Below, in pieces: positions 26,413 to 37,582 of a stretch of 54,250 nucleotides of DNA. The first letter of the stretch is position 1; each line of letters begins with the position of its first letter. The stretch spans positions 1 to 54,250 of the forward strand of contig VGEU01000012.1 in assembly GCA_016869145.1 (NCBI GenBank), given 5' to 3'. Origin of the DNA: Alphaproteobacteria bacterium. GTDB taxonomy: Bacteria > Pseudomonadota > Alphaproteobacteria > MPNO01 > VGEU01. The position numbers were made by a program, and so were the translations under genes. The notes below the pieces were generated by a model that had not been told where the DNA came from, ran no database searches, and saw only the letters and a list, made by a program, of their open reading frames with translations.

Positions 26413-27429
26413 CTACGACGTCGCGACCCGGGCGTCCTCCTCGGTCGCATCGAGCCGGGCGTGCGCCGCCTTCATGACCTTGCCGAGATAGTGCTCGGCG
26501 GTGGTGATCGGCGGGTATTTCTCGCCGGCGCCGGCGCAGGTCGGGATGCAGCGGATCACCGCGTCCTGGTTCGGCATCTGGAAGAAGACGAGCGAGATGC
26601 GGTCGCCGTGCACGGTGCCGGGCGGCGGGTTGCCGACGCGGTGGAGCGTCGAGACCCAACGGTCATTGGTCCAGCGCGCCATGAGATCGCCGATATTGAC
26701 CACGAAGCCCTCGGCCGGGCAGCGCACCTCGGTCCAGCCGCCGTCGAGGCGCTTGACCTCGAGCCCGCCCGGCACCGGATCGCCGCGGACGAAGGTGAGC
26801 GTCCCGTAATCGGTGTGCGCGCCGGCGCGCAATTGTCCCGGTTCGGGCGTCGCATCCTGCTTGGGGTAGCGGATGAGGCGGACGTGGCTCGGGTGGCGGT
26901 CGAACTTGTCGTCGAAGAAGCTCTCCGGCACGTCGAGCGCATGCGCCAGGATCCACATCATCCGATCGCCGAGGTCCGACATCGCCGCGTAATAGGCGAG
27001 CATCTGGGCGCGGAAACCGGCCGGGTGCTCCGGCCAGATATTGCGCGCCAGCATCGCCTGGCCCAGATCGCCCGACCGGTAGGCCGCATCGCCGGCCACC
27101 TCGCGGCCCAGCGCATAGGCCTCCTGAACATCGGGCGGCGCTGCGATTCCAAGGGAATAGGAGAGCGAGCGGTCCTTGAACTTGAAGTAACCGCGGCTGA
27201 TCTTGGTCGGCGGCCGCTCCACCTTCATCTTCTCGGCGTCGGGCTGGGCGAAGAACGCAACCGCCATCGCGCGCGTCGACTGCACGAGATCCATCGGCAC
27301 GCCGTGGCCGACGACCGAGAAGAACCCGGTGTCGCGGCAGGCGCGGTCGATCGCGCCGGCGACGGCGCCCTTGCTGGCCGCATCGCCCGTGAGCGCCCGC
27401 GAGACGTCGATGATCGGGATGTCGTCCAT
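26413..27429 (-). CDS. 2-oxoglutarate/Fe(II) oxygenase, isopenicillin-N-synthase-like
   Basis: Predicted non-haem iron oxygenase, 338 aa. The N-terminal DIOX_N domain is clear (IPIIDVS, RACRDTGFFSVVGHGVP). The iron triad is His205 and Asp207 in AGAHTDYGTLT and His263 in STLHRVGN. The 2-oxoglutarate-binding R-x-S is RIS (R277, S279). The ATG at 27427-27429 starts the conserved IPIIDVS strand; the frame continues to 27702 through the NUDIX gene and is rejected. It is downstream of the NUDIX gene on the same strand with a 107-base gap. The substrate is unknown; plant-type relatives hydroxylate small molecules or make ethylene. Confidence 0.9.
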   Translation of the reverse strand: MDDIPIIDVSRALTGDAASKGAVAGAIDRACRDTGFFSVVGHGVPMDLVQSTRAMAVAFFAQPDAEKMKVERPPTKISRGYFKFKDRSLSYSLGIAAPPDVQEAYALGREVAGDAAYRSGDLGQAMLARNIWPEHPAGFRAQMLAYYAAMSDLGDRMMWILAHALDVPESFFDDKFDRHPSHVRLIRYPKQDATPEPGQLRAGAHTDYGTLTFVRGDPVPGGLEVKRLDGGWTEVRCPAEGFVVNIGDLMARWTNDRWVSTLHRVGNPPPGTVHGDRISLVFFQMPNQDAVIRCIPTCAGAGEKYPPITTAEHYLGKVMKAAHARLDATEEDARVATS

Positions 27430-27536
27430 CGCACCCTTCCGTTGCCGGGCCAAGGATGGCCGGCGAGGAAAGGCTAGTGCGCCGCCGGCGCCGACGCAAC
27501 CGCCGGGCGCGTCGCGGGGCGGCCGGGCGGCCCGGC

Positions 27537-28274
27537 CTATTCCTCGAACTGGCGGTGGACGCCGTGGATGTTGCGGAACATCGGGATCAGGCGGTCGGCC
27601 GAGGGCGCGCGCGGCGCGACGGTCAGCGTCTCGATGAAGCCCAGGATCTTGCCGGTGATCACCGGGATCTCGAGCCGGCGCGCATCGGCGATCGGCACCC
27701 AATGGAGATTGAGGAGCTCACCGCTGCCGCCGATCTCGCCCGTGATATGGCGGGCGTCGACCATGAAGAACCGCGCATTGAAGCGGATCGGACGCAAAGG
27801 CGGCGTCACCGCGCGCGCGATATATTCGAGATGCGCGAGCGAGGGCGCGAGCCCGGTCGCGAAGAACGCCTTCCAGCTCTCCGGCACCGGCTTGCCCGGG
27901 CTCGGATCGGGAGCGCCGAGGAGAAGGCCGGTCTCCTCGAAGGTCTCGCGCACCGCGGCCGCAGCGAGCGCCGCCGCGCGGCGCGGCGTCACCATGCGCG
28001 CCATCTGCGCCGCGACCGCCGCATCGAGGGGCGCGCCGACCCGCACCCGTGAATCGCTCGCGTCGAGCCGGCCGCCCGGGAACACGTAGCGCTGCGGCAG
28101 AAAGCGGTGCTTGACGTGGCGCTCGCCCATCAGCACCTCGGTCGTCGCGCCGACCCGGCGATAGATGATCAGCGTCGCGGCATCGCGCGGCTTGACGGCG
28201 CGGGTTCCGGGCGGGCGAACCGGCAGCGTCGGGTCGTACTGGGTCTTCTTCGGCGGCTCGGCCTTGTCGTTCAT
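27537..28274 (-). CDS. NUDIX hydrolase with split Nudix box (NUDT19-like)
   Basis: NUDIX-fold hydrolase, 245 aa. The catalytic helix VRETFEETGLL supplies the REuxEExGu half of the Nudix box. The preceding glycine part (VFPGGRLD) is separated from it by about 40 residues instead of the usual few, as in NUDT19-type enzymes, which act on CoA derivatives. An N-terminal segment (KPRDAATLIIYRR) precedes the fold. It lies between idi2 and the 2OG oxygenase, all on the minus strand. Substrate prediction as CoA or acyl-CoA rests only on the split-box resemblance. Confidence 0.87.
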   Translation of the reverse strand: MNDKAEPPKKTQYDPTLPVRPPGTRAVKPRDAATLIIYRRVGATTEVLMGERHVKHRFLPQRYVFPGGRLDASDSRVRVGAPLDAAVAAQMARMVTPRRAAALAAAAVRETFEETGLLLGAPDPSPGKPVPESWKAFFATGLAPSLAHLEYIARAVTPPLRPIRFNARFFMVDARHITGEIGGSGELLNLHWVPIADARRLEIPVITGKILGFIETLTVAPRAPSADRLIPMFRNIHGVHRQFEE

Positions 28275-28324
28275 GACGCTCTCGGCGCGGGTGCGGGATC
28301 GGCTGGGGGCGCCACTCTATAGAG

Positions 28325-29395
28325 TCAGGCGACGACCGACCAGTCGTCGACGCGGCGGAGCGGCGCCCGGCGGAGTTGCGCGAGGTCGCCGGCGCCGGCG
28401 CAGAAGGCCGCGATCCGAAGCGCATCGATGAGGTCCTGGACGCGCGCGGCGACGGCATCGGCCGTCGCGGTGGCGCCGGCGAGGACGGGTGCCGCCGTGC
28501 CGACCAACGCGGCGCCGAGCCGGATCGCCTTCGCCGCGTCGATCCCGGTCCGGATCCCGCCCGAGGCGAACACCGGCCGGTCGGGAACCGCGGCGACCGT
28601 CTCGATCAGCGCGAGCGCGGTCGGGATGCCCCAGCCCGCGAACGCGTGCGCGATGCGCCGGACGCGCGGGTCGGGCTGGCGGTGCGCCTCGACCTCGCTC
28701 CACGACGTGCCGCCGGCGCCGGCGACATCGATCGCCGCGACACCGGCCTCGTCGAGCCGGCGCGCGAGCGCGCCCGAGATGCCGTTGCCCACCTCCTTGA
28801 CCGCGACCGGCACGGGAAGCGCGCGGCACAGCGTCTCGATGCGCGCGAGGACACCGGACCACGCCCGGTCGCCGCCGGCCTGCACCGCCTCCTGGAGGGG
28901 GTTGAGATGGAGAAAGAGCGCATCGGCGCCGATCATGTCGACCGCGCGCCGCGCCTCGTCGAGGCCGTAGCCGAGCGTGAGCTGGACCGCGCCGATATTG
29001 GCGAAGAGGAGGATGTCGGGCGCGACGTCGCGGACGCGGTAGGTCGCGGCGAGGTCGGCGCGCTCGATCGCGGCGCGCTGCGAGCCGAGGCCCATCGCGA
29101 TGCCGAGGCGCTGTGCTGCCTCGGCGAGGTGGCGGTTGATCGCGCGCGCGGGCTCGGTCCCGCCGGTCATGCTCGAGATCAGGAACGGCGCGGCGAGGCG
29201 GCGGCCGAGCACCGTGGTCGACAGGTCGACCGCGTCGAGGTCGGTCTCCGGCAGCGCGGCGTGCTCGAAGAAGAACCGCTCGAAGCCGGTCGTCACGCCC
29301 TTGGCGGCGACGTCCTCGTTGAGAACGGTCTCGATATGGGCGCGCTTCCTTGCCTCCGTCGTGCCGCCGGGCCTGCCTCTATCGTCCGCCGCCAT
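28325..29395 (-). CDS. fni: Isopentenyl-diphosphate delta-isomerase, type 2 (FMN-dependent)
   Basis: Interconverts IPP and DMAPP in isoprenoid synthesis using reduced FMN, 356 aa. TIM-barrel signatures are APFLISSMTGG, GLGSQRAAIE, LFLHLNPLQEAVQ, KEVGNGIS and GGIRTGIDAAKAIRLGA. The ATG at 29393-29395 is chosen; it overlaps the 3' end of the upstream GNAT-transmembrane ORF by 17 bases. The upstream continuation to 29509 is unrelated sequence. It may be the organism's only IPP isomerase or a supplement to the MEP pathway; neither can be seen in this window. Confidence 0.93.
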   Translation of the reverse strand: MAADDRGRPGGTTEARKRAHIETVLNEDVAAKGVTTGFERFFFEHAALPETDLDAVDLSTTVLGRRLAAPFLISSMTGGTEPARAINRHLAEAAQRLGIAMGLGSQRAAIERADLAATYRVRDVAPDILLFANIGAVQLTLGYGLDEARRAVDMIGADALFLHLNPLQEAVQAGGDRAWSGVLARIETLCRALPVPVAVKEVGNGISGALARRLDEAGVAAIDVAGAGGTSWSEVEAHRQPDPRVRRIAHAFAGWGIPTALALIETVAAVPDRPVFASGGIRTGIDAAKAIRLGAALVGTAAPVLAGATATADAVAARVQDLIDALRIAAFCAGAGDLAQLRRAPLRRVDDWSVVA

Positions 29396-29756
29396 GCCGA
29401 TCCACGCGAGAGCGCGCCACCCATCTATAGACCCATAGCCCGATCGCGAGCGCAAGGACGAGCCCGAGCAAGGCCTTGAGGATCGACAGGATGCCGACGA
29501 TCCAGACATAGATCAGGAACACGACGAGGCCGGGTGCCGGCGCGCCTGCCGCGAGCGCCCGGAGCCGCGCCTTCCGCACATCGGCGAGCCGCGCGCCCGG
29601 CGGCACGACCGGGCGGCCGGTCTCGCGATAGGCCATGCACCAGCACGCGCGCGCGAATGAGCAGCCCTTGCCGGCGAACACCGCCTCGAGATCGCTCCAG
29701 CGTTCGGGCGTGAGCGGGTGCGTGGTGATCCGCGCGACCGATGCCCGTCCGCTCAT
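29379..29756 (-). CDS. Truncated GNAT N-terminal region fused to a transmembrane hairpin
   Basis: ORF of 125 aa with two unlike halves. Residues 1-75 resemble the start of a GNAT acetyltransferase (HPLTPERWSDLEAVF, then CWCMAYRETGRP). The acetyl-CoA-binding half is missing, and from about residue 77 the frame continues as two hydrophobic segments (VVFLIYVWIVGILSILKALL, then a second helix with LALAIGLWVYRWV). It overlaps idi2 by 17 bases and lies 13 bases after guaA. It may be a broken GNAT gene joined to a small membrane-protein gene, whose own start could be the GTG at 29520-29522, or a real fusion. The function is unknown. Confidence 0.6.
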   Translation of the reverse strand: MSGRASVARITTHPLTPERWSDLEAVFAGKGCSFARACWCMAYRETGRPVVPPGARLADVRKARLRALAAGAPAPGLVVFLIYVWIVGILSILKALLGLVLALAIGLWVYRWVARSRVDRHGGGR

Positions 29757-29769
29757 CGCGGCGCGCCCC

Positions 29770-31309
<1,540 letters not shown>

Positions 31310-31317
<8 letters not shown>

Positions 31318-31331
31318 CGGTCATGCATCGG
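31310..31331. repeat. 11-base tandem duplication at the guaA start codon
   Basis: TCATGCATCGG occurs twice head to tail (31310-31320 and 31321-31331). One copy contains the guaA ATG; the other supplies an identical ATG 11 bases upstream and out of frame. It looks like replication slippage. Confidence 0.85.
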
Positions 31332-31355
31332 GCGCGAACGGTCGGGGCGCGGCGC

Positions 31356-31904
31356 TCACGCCCGCCCGTAGCGGCCGTGCGCGAGGAGCGTGCGCACGTC
31401 GCTCCAGCCATAGGCGAGCTCCTCGATCGGCGCGCCCGCCATCGTGCCCGGCCGGCGCGCCACCATGCGCCCGCCGAGCGCCTCGTAGAAGAAGCGCGAC
31501 GGGTTGCCGCCGAGCACCCACACCACGAGCGACGGCCCACGCTCGGCGAGCACGCGCTCGGAGAGCGCGGTGAAGAGCCGCCGGCCGTGGCCCTCGCCGT
31601 GGAAGGCGCGGTCGAGATAGAGCGTGTAGACCTCGCCCTTGAACGGCAGCGACGGATCGCGCGACGGCCCAGCGGAGCCGAAGCCGACGACGCCCGCCTC
31701 CTCGTCCTCGGCGACATAGACGAAGCTGTGGCGGCGGCGCTGGCCGAGCGCATGGCGCCACCAGCGCGCCTCGTGCTCGGCGCTGTTGAGATTGATCAGG
31801 AGCCGATCGGGGAGAAGGCCCGGATAGGTCGTCCGCCAGCTCTCGACATGGACGCGCGCGATCGCCTTGGCATCGGCTTCGACCGCCGGGCGGATCGCGA
31901 CCAT
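31356..31904 (-). CDS. GNAT family N-acetyltransferase
   Basis: Acetyltransferase of 182 aa using acetyl-CoA. The N-terminal strand-helix IRPAVEADAKAIARVHVESW and the TYPGLLPDRLL element are typical of the subgroup. The acetyl-CoA loop Q/RxxGxG/A appears as FHGEGHGRRLF (about residue 107), then NPSRFFYEALGG in the last strand-helix. It sits between guaB (4 bases away) and guaA (38 bases away), so it is probably expressed with the guanine nucleotide genes. Substrate unknown. Confidence 0.88.
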   Translation of the reverse strand: MVAIRPAVEADAKAIARVHVESWRTTYPGLLPDRLLINLNSAEHEARWWRHALGQRRRHSFVYVAEDEEAGVVGFGSAGPSRDPSLPFKGEVYTLYLDRAFHGEGHGRRLFTALSERVLAERGPSLVVWVLGGNPSRFFYEALGGRMVARRPGTMAGAPIEELAYGWSDVRTLLAHGRYGRA

Positions 31905-31908
31905 CGCC

Positions 31909-33426
<1,518 letters not shown>

Positions 33427-33526
33427 CTATAGAGCCCGTTCGGGCGCGGCGGTCGGTCGCGCGCGCTTGAAACCGCGTCGAACCGTGCCGACATCGAAGA
33501 GCGTAACGGGCCGGAGGAGAGCCGCG

Positions 33527-33982
33527 ATGGCGAGGAAGATCACGACCTGGGTGCTGGTCGCCGACGGCGCCAACGCGACCGTCTATGCCAACGACCGGCC
33601 GGGCAAGGGGCTCGCGGCGGTTCCCGACTTCGCCTTCGCCGGCAGTCGAGCGAACACGCGCGACATCGTCTCGGACCGCGGCGGGCGCGAGACCAACGTG
33701 CCGGGCGGCGCCGCGCGCCACGGCCTCGAGCCGCGGACCGACATCCGCCAGAACCTCGAGCGCGAATTCGCGCGCACCGTCGTCGCGGCGCTCGCCCTGG
33801 CCGAGAGCGCGGGGAAGTTCGACCGCCTCGTCGTCGGCGCCGCGCCGCATGCGCTGGGCGATGTCCGTGCACTGATGCCGGCCGCGCTCACCAAGCGCGT
33901 CACGGCCGAGGTGGCGAAGGACTATGTCCGCCTGTCGCCGAAACAGATCGCCGAGAACCTCGCCGAAATCGCGAATTTCTGA
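33527..33982 (+). CDS. Host-attachment family protein
   Basis: Small cytoplasmic protein, 151 aa, of the family annotated as required for attachment to host cells (PF10116-type), with no signal peptide or membrane segment. Typical blocks are [50 protein letters not shown] and [17 protein letters not shown]. The fold resembles the eRF1-related baeRF proteins, so a role in translation or stress is as likely as attachment. The ATG at 33527 follows GGAGGAG. It is divergent from guaB and converges on rlmE with a 6-base gap. Confidence 0.85.
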   Translation: MARKITTWVLVADGANATVYANDRPGKGLAAVPDFAFAGSRANTRDIVSDRGGRETNVPGGAARHGLEPRTDIRQNLEREFARTVVAALALAESAGKFDRLVVGAAPHALGDVRALMPAALTKRVTAEVAKDYVRLSPKQIAENLAEIANF

Positions 33983-33988
33983 CCGCGC

Positions 33989-34696
33989 TCAGCCGCGGAA
34001 GCCGGTGGCGACGAGATAGATCTCGGCCGAACCGCTCCGGCTCGCCGCCGGCTTGACGTGGCGGACCTCCGCGAAGTCACGCTTGAGGAGCGCGACGAGC
34101 TCGGGCGCGGTCGCGCCGTGGAAGGTCTTGGTGACGAGCGCGCCGCCGGGTGCGAGAACATCGCGCGCGAAGGCGACGACGGCCTCGGCGAGAACCTCGG
34201 CGCGGAGACGATCGGTGTCGCGATGGCCGGTCGCGGGCGCCGCCATGTCGGAGAGCACGACATCCGCCGCGCCGCCCAGCGAGGCCTTGATCGCGGCCTT
34301 GATCGCGGCCTCCGCCGTCTCGGCGAGAAAGTCGAGACGGAGGAGCTCGGCGCCGGCGATCGGGTCCATAGCGAGGAGGTCGACGGCGACGACGCATCCG
34401 CCGCCCGGATCGGCCGCGCCGGTGCGCTCGACCGCGACCTGGGTCCAGCCGCCCGGCGCGGCGCCGAGATCGACGATGCGCCGGCCACGGCGGAACAGGC
34501 GGAACTTGTCGTCGAGCTGGATCAGCTTGAACGCCGCGCGCGAGCGATAGCCGGTCCGCCGCGCCTCGGCGACATAGGGATCGTTCAGCTGGCGCTCGAG
34601 CCAGCGCTGCGAGGACGCGGTTCGCGTCCGGTCGCGCATCGGCTTGACGGTCTTGCCACGCCGCGCGCGTCCGGCGGCGCCGCCGTCGCTGGTCAT
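33989..34696 (-). CDS. rlmE: 23S rRNA 2'-O-methyltransferase RlmE (FtsJ/RrmJ)
   Basis: SAM-dependent methyltransferase of 23S rRNA U2552, 235 aa. The K-D-K-E set is visible: Lys in RAAFKLIQLD, Asp in VVLSDMAAP, Lys in LVTKTFHG and Glu in SAEIYLVATGF. The SAM loop is VDLGAAPGGWTQ. The basic N-terminal tail suits RNA binding. The ATG overlaps the stop of the upstream Ppx/GppA gene by 4 bases (ATGA at 34693-34696), so the two are translationally coupled. This gppA-rlmE pairing is common in alphaproteobacteria. Confidence 0.95.
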   Translation of the reverse strand: MTSDGGAAGRARRGKTVKPMRDRTRTASSQRWLERQLNDPYVAEARRTGYRSRAAFKLIQLDDKFRLFRRGRRIVDLGAAPGGWTQVAVERTGAADPGGGCVVAVDLLAMDPIAGAELLRLDFLAETAEAAIKAAIKASLGGAADVVLSDMAAPATGHRDTDRLRAEVLAEAVVAFARDVLAPGGALVTKTFHGATAPELVALLKRDFAEVRHVKPAASRSGSAEIYLVATGFRG

Positions 34697-35796
34697 GCGT
34701 GGCGTGGTGCGCGGCCGCGGCCGTCGGCGGATCGGCGACGCCGTGCCGCCATCATCTCGACCAGGATCCCCTCGCGCACGCCGCGGTCGGCGACGCGGAG
34801 TTGGTCGATCGGCCAGGTGTTGCAGATCGCCTCGAGCACGGCGCAGCCGGCGACGACGAGATCGGCGCGGTTCTCGCCGATGCAGGGATGGCGGAGCCGC
34901 TCGGCGAAGGTCGTGCGCGCGAGATCGCCGGTGACGCGGCGGATCGCCTCGACGGTGACGAACGAGCCGTCGACGAGTCTCCGGTTGTAGCGCGGCAGAC
35001 CCAGATTGACGCCGGCGACGGTCGTCACGGTGCCGGCGGTGCCGAGCATCTGGACGCCGCCCGCGGCGATCGCATCGCGGATGGCGAACCGCGTCTCGAA
35101 GGGCGCCAGCATCGCCTCGACCTCGGCGACGACGGCGGCATAGGCGGCGGGCGTGAAGTCGTGGCCGCCGTTCCGCTCGGTGATCGTGACGACGCCGCAG
35201 GGGAGCGACACCCAGCCCAGAATGTTCGACCCGCCGTCCGGCTCGCGCCGGAGCCAGACGATCTCGGCGCTGCCGCCGCCGACATCGAAGACGAGCGCGT
35301 GCGGCGCCGCGGTCTCCAGAAGCGGCAGACAACCGGCGAGCGTGAGCTCGGCCTCCTCGCGCGAGGAGATGATCTCGAGCGAGATGCCGGTCGCCTCGCG
35401 CGCGCGGGCGATGAAGTCGGTGCCGTTGGCGGCCGCGCGGCAGGCCTCGGTGGCGACGGCGCGGACCGCGGCGGGATGGCGCCGCGCGAGCTTGCCGGCG
35501 CACACCTTGAGCGCCTCGATCGCGCGCGCCATGGCGGCATCGGAGAGCGCGCCGGTCTCGCCGACGCCCTCGCCGAGCCGCACCACGCGCGAGAAGCCGT
35601 CGACGACGCGGAAGCCGTCGCGCGACGGGCGGGCGAGGAGAAGACGGCAATTATTGGTTCCGAGATCGAGCGCGCCGAACACCGGCCCCGGTGGCGCGCG
35701 TCGGGCGCCGGGCGGACCGCGGCGGGCGGCGCGCGGCCCTAGCGCCGCGGTGGGCTCGGGCGACACGGCAGCCGAATCGGACTCGCCGTCGTTCAT
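34693..35796 (-). CDS. Ppx/GppA phosphatase family protein (second copy)
   Basis: Actin-like-fold phosphatase, 367 aa. Phosphate loops are GALDLGTNNCRLLLARP (about residue 40) and FDVGGGSAEIVWL, and the ATEACRAAANGTDF and EIISSREEAELTLAG blocks are typical. It lacks the long C-terminal helical domain of the copy at 13464-14960, so it is closer to the short GppA form. A low-complexity Pro/Arg/Ala segment of about 35 residues precedes the fold. The ATG at 35794-35796 is chosen; the frame is open to 35886. It could degrade pppGpp or polyphosphate. Confidence 0.9.
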   Translation of the reverse strand: MNDGESDSAAVSPEPTAALGPRAARRGPPGARRAPPGPVFGALDLGTNNCRLLLARPSRDGFRVVDGFSRVVRLGEGVGETGALSDAAMARAIEALKVCAGKLARRHPAAVRAVATEACRAAANGTDFIARAREATGISLEIISSREEAELTLAGCLPLLETAAPHALVFDVGGGSAEIVWLRREPDGGSNILGWVSLPCGVVTITERNGGHDFTPAAYAAVVAEVEAMLAPFETRFAIRDAIAAGGVQMLGTAGTVTTVAGVNLGLPRYNRRLVDGSFVTVEAIRRVTGDLARTTFAERLRHPCIGENRADLVVAGCAVLEAICNTWPIDQLRVADRGVREGILVEMMAARRRRSADGRGRAPRHA

Positions 35797-35908
35797 GCCG
35801 CTCGCCCACCTTTCGAACCTGGGGACGGCCGTGCCCTGCCGTCCCGCGCCTGACGGCCATGGTAGTCGGGTGTGCGGGCCGGTCAAGCCGGGCCATACTT
35901 CCTGTTAA

Positions 35909-35936
35909 TCGACGCCCGGGTATGCTACACACCGTG
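35909..35936 (+). promoter_or_regulatory. Possible promoter of the tRNA-Gln gene
   Basis: TCGACG (35909-35914) and TATGCT (35931-35936) are 16 bases apart and end 25 bases before the mature tRNA. Each hexamer matches consensus at 4 of 6 positions. A weak visual call. Confidence 0.3.
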
Positions 35937-35961
35937 CCCGCCCGTCCGACACCCTTCCGCT

Positions 35962-36035
35962 TGGGGGATAGTTTAGCGGTAGAACTCTCGGCTCTGACCC
36001 GAGCAGCCCTGGTTCGAATCCAGGTCCCCCAGCCA
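35962..36035 (+). tRNA. tRNA-Gln (anticodon CUG)
   Basis: A complete cloverleaf of 74 bases including an encoded CCA. The acceptor stem is TGGGGGA with TCCCCCA, and the discriminator base is G. The D stem is GTTT with GAAC. The anticodon stem is CTCGG with CCGAG around loop CTCTGAC, so the anticodon is CTG (35994-35996), reading CAG. The T stem is CCTGG with CCAGG and the loop is TTCGAAT. A U1-A72 first pair and G73 are normal for tRNA-Gln. It stands alone between the Ppx/GppA gene and the GFA gene. Confidence 0.97.
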
Positions 36036-36278
36036 AATCTCCCTTTTGCGCCGTTTTCGCGTCGTCCGCCGCCGTGCGCCCGTGGCGATGGCCGGGGTCC
36101 CGCATGCGCCCCGGACCAACGCAAGCGCGGTGGTTGTGGACCTCGCCCTATCGGTCGCGCGGCGGCGCGGCCGGGCCGCCTTGTCGCGCGCCCCGGCAAT
36201 CTGGGCCAGCATCGACAGGTTCGAGGAGCGTGGCGTCGGAAATCCGGGTTCAATAAGCCAGAAGGCGAGGAGGAAGAG

Positions 36279-36716
36279 ATGGCGCACAAATACGCTGGAG
36301 GATGCGAGCACGTTCATACGCATTCGGATCGTGATCCGATCGACAACCACACCTGCCATTGCTCGGTGTGCAAGCGCGTCACCGGGCAGGCGACGACGCA
36401 TGTCGTGTTCTTCAAGTACGGGGACCTCGCGATCGACAACCCGGCCGGCCTGAAGCGCCAGCCGTTCAACGACCAGAATCCGAACGGGCCGCTCGAGCTC
36501 TGCACCTGCGCCAAATGCGGCAAGCCGATCATGCTCGACGACAAGGTCAAGCGGATCCGGGTGATCGTGCCCAATCTGATGGGCTACGACGCGAAAGGGC
36601 TGCCCGCGACCTATCACGCCTTCTTCGATCCGGCGGCGGGCGCGGCAGCACCCAAGGACGGTCGTCCGGTCCACCCCGGGCTGCGTCCCGATTTCGTCTG
36701 GCCGACGCCCGCGTAG
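36279..36716 (+). CDS. GFA/CENP-V family zinc-binding protein
   Basis: Small Cys-rich protein, 145 aa, of the glutathione-dependent formaldehyde-activating (GFA) family. Zinc-ligand cysteines are in GGCEHVH, TCHCSVCKR and ELCTCAKCGKP. The motif order is right, but with more histidines than usual in the first part (HVHTHSD). The ATG at 36279 follows GAGGAGG. The frame is open far upstream through the tRNA; that part is not coding. The enzymatic role of most family members is unproven. It converges on the FG-GAP gene with a 5-base gap. Confidence 0.85.
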   Translation: MAHKYAGGCEHVHTHSDRDPIDNHTCHCSVCKRVTGQATTHVVFFKYGDLAIDNPAGLKRQPFNDQNPNGPLELCTCAKCGKPIMLDDKVKRIRVIVPNLMGYDAKGLPATYHAFFDPAAGAAAPKDGRPVHPGLRPDFVWPTPA

Positions 36717-36721
36717 GACCG

Positions 36722-37582
36722 TCACATGAGCATCCAGTCGGCCGGAACGTGGGTGTAGTGCCGGCTCTCGGCGACGCCCGCGCCGTCCATCAGCCAGATC
36801 GCGACCTCGCCCGTGTCGTGGCGCCACACGAGGTCGGCGCGGCCGTCGCCGTCGAGATCGCCCGCCCGCAGGATCGACCAGTCCGGGCCGATATCGCCGC
36901 AGTGGTGGCTCTCGCGCGGGCCGACCCCGTCCATCAGCCAGAAGGCGATCTCACCCGTCGCGTGGCGCCAGACGAGGTCGGCGCGGCCGGCGCGGTCGAG
37001 GTCCCCGGTCGCGGCCAGTGACCATGCGCCGGCGAGCTCGCTCCGGTGCTCGCGCGCCTTGACGCTCGCGCCGTCCATCAGCCAGATCGCGACCTCGCCG
37101 CCCGCGTGGCGCCAGATCAGGTCGGCCCGTCCGTCGCCGTCGACATCGCCGGCCCCGGCCGCCGACCACGCCGAGGGCAGGCGGCCGAGCGCGTGGCTCT
37201 CGGTCGCCGTCGGGCCGTCCATCAGCCAGAGGCGGAGCTCGCCCGCGGCATGGCGCCAGACGAGGTCCGCCTTCCCGTCGCCGCTCGCGTCCGCGGTCGC
37301 GACGAGCGCCCAGTCCGGCCCGATGTCGCCGCGGTGCTCGCTCGTCCGCACCGTCGCGCCGTCCATCAGCCAGACCGCGACCTCGCCCGCGTCGCGACGC
37401 CACACGAGGTCGGACATCCCGTCGCCGTCGAGATCGCCGCGACCGGCGACCGACCACCCCGGATCGACGTCGTGCCGGTGGCGGCTCTCGCGCGGGCTCG
37501 ACCCGTCCATCAGCCAGACCGCGACCTCGCCCGTCGCATGGCGCCAGACCAGGTCCGATCTTCCGTCGCCGTCGAGATCGTC
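36722..37582 (-). repeat. Six tandem 144-base repeats encoding FG-GAP units
   Basis: Six in-frame units of 144 bases (the last is 138 plus the stop) lie head to tail inside the gene at 36722-38803. Boundaries fall near 37438, 37294, 37150, 37006 and 36862. The WRHATGE and WLMDG cores are nearly constant, while the 18 or so residues between WLMDG and the next GDLDGDG vary. Confidence 0.85.

Noticed and set aside
35691-36278. Upstream extension of the GFA gene reading through the tRNA gene
   Set aside because: The tRNA cloverleaf is complete and the GFA product starts at 36279 with a strong Shine-Dalgarno, so the longer frame is not coding. The 243 bases between the tRNA and the GFA gene otherwise show nothing recognisable.
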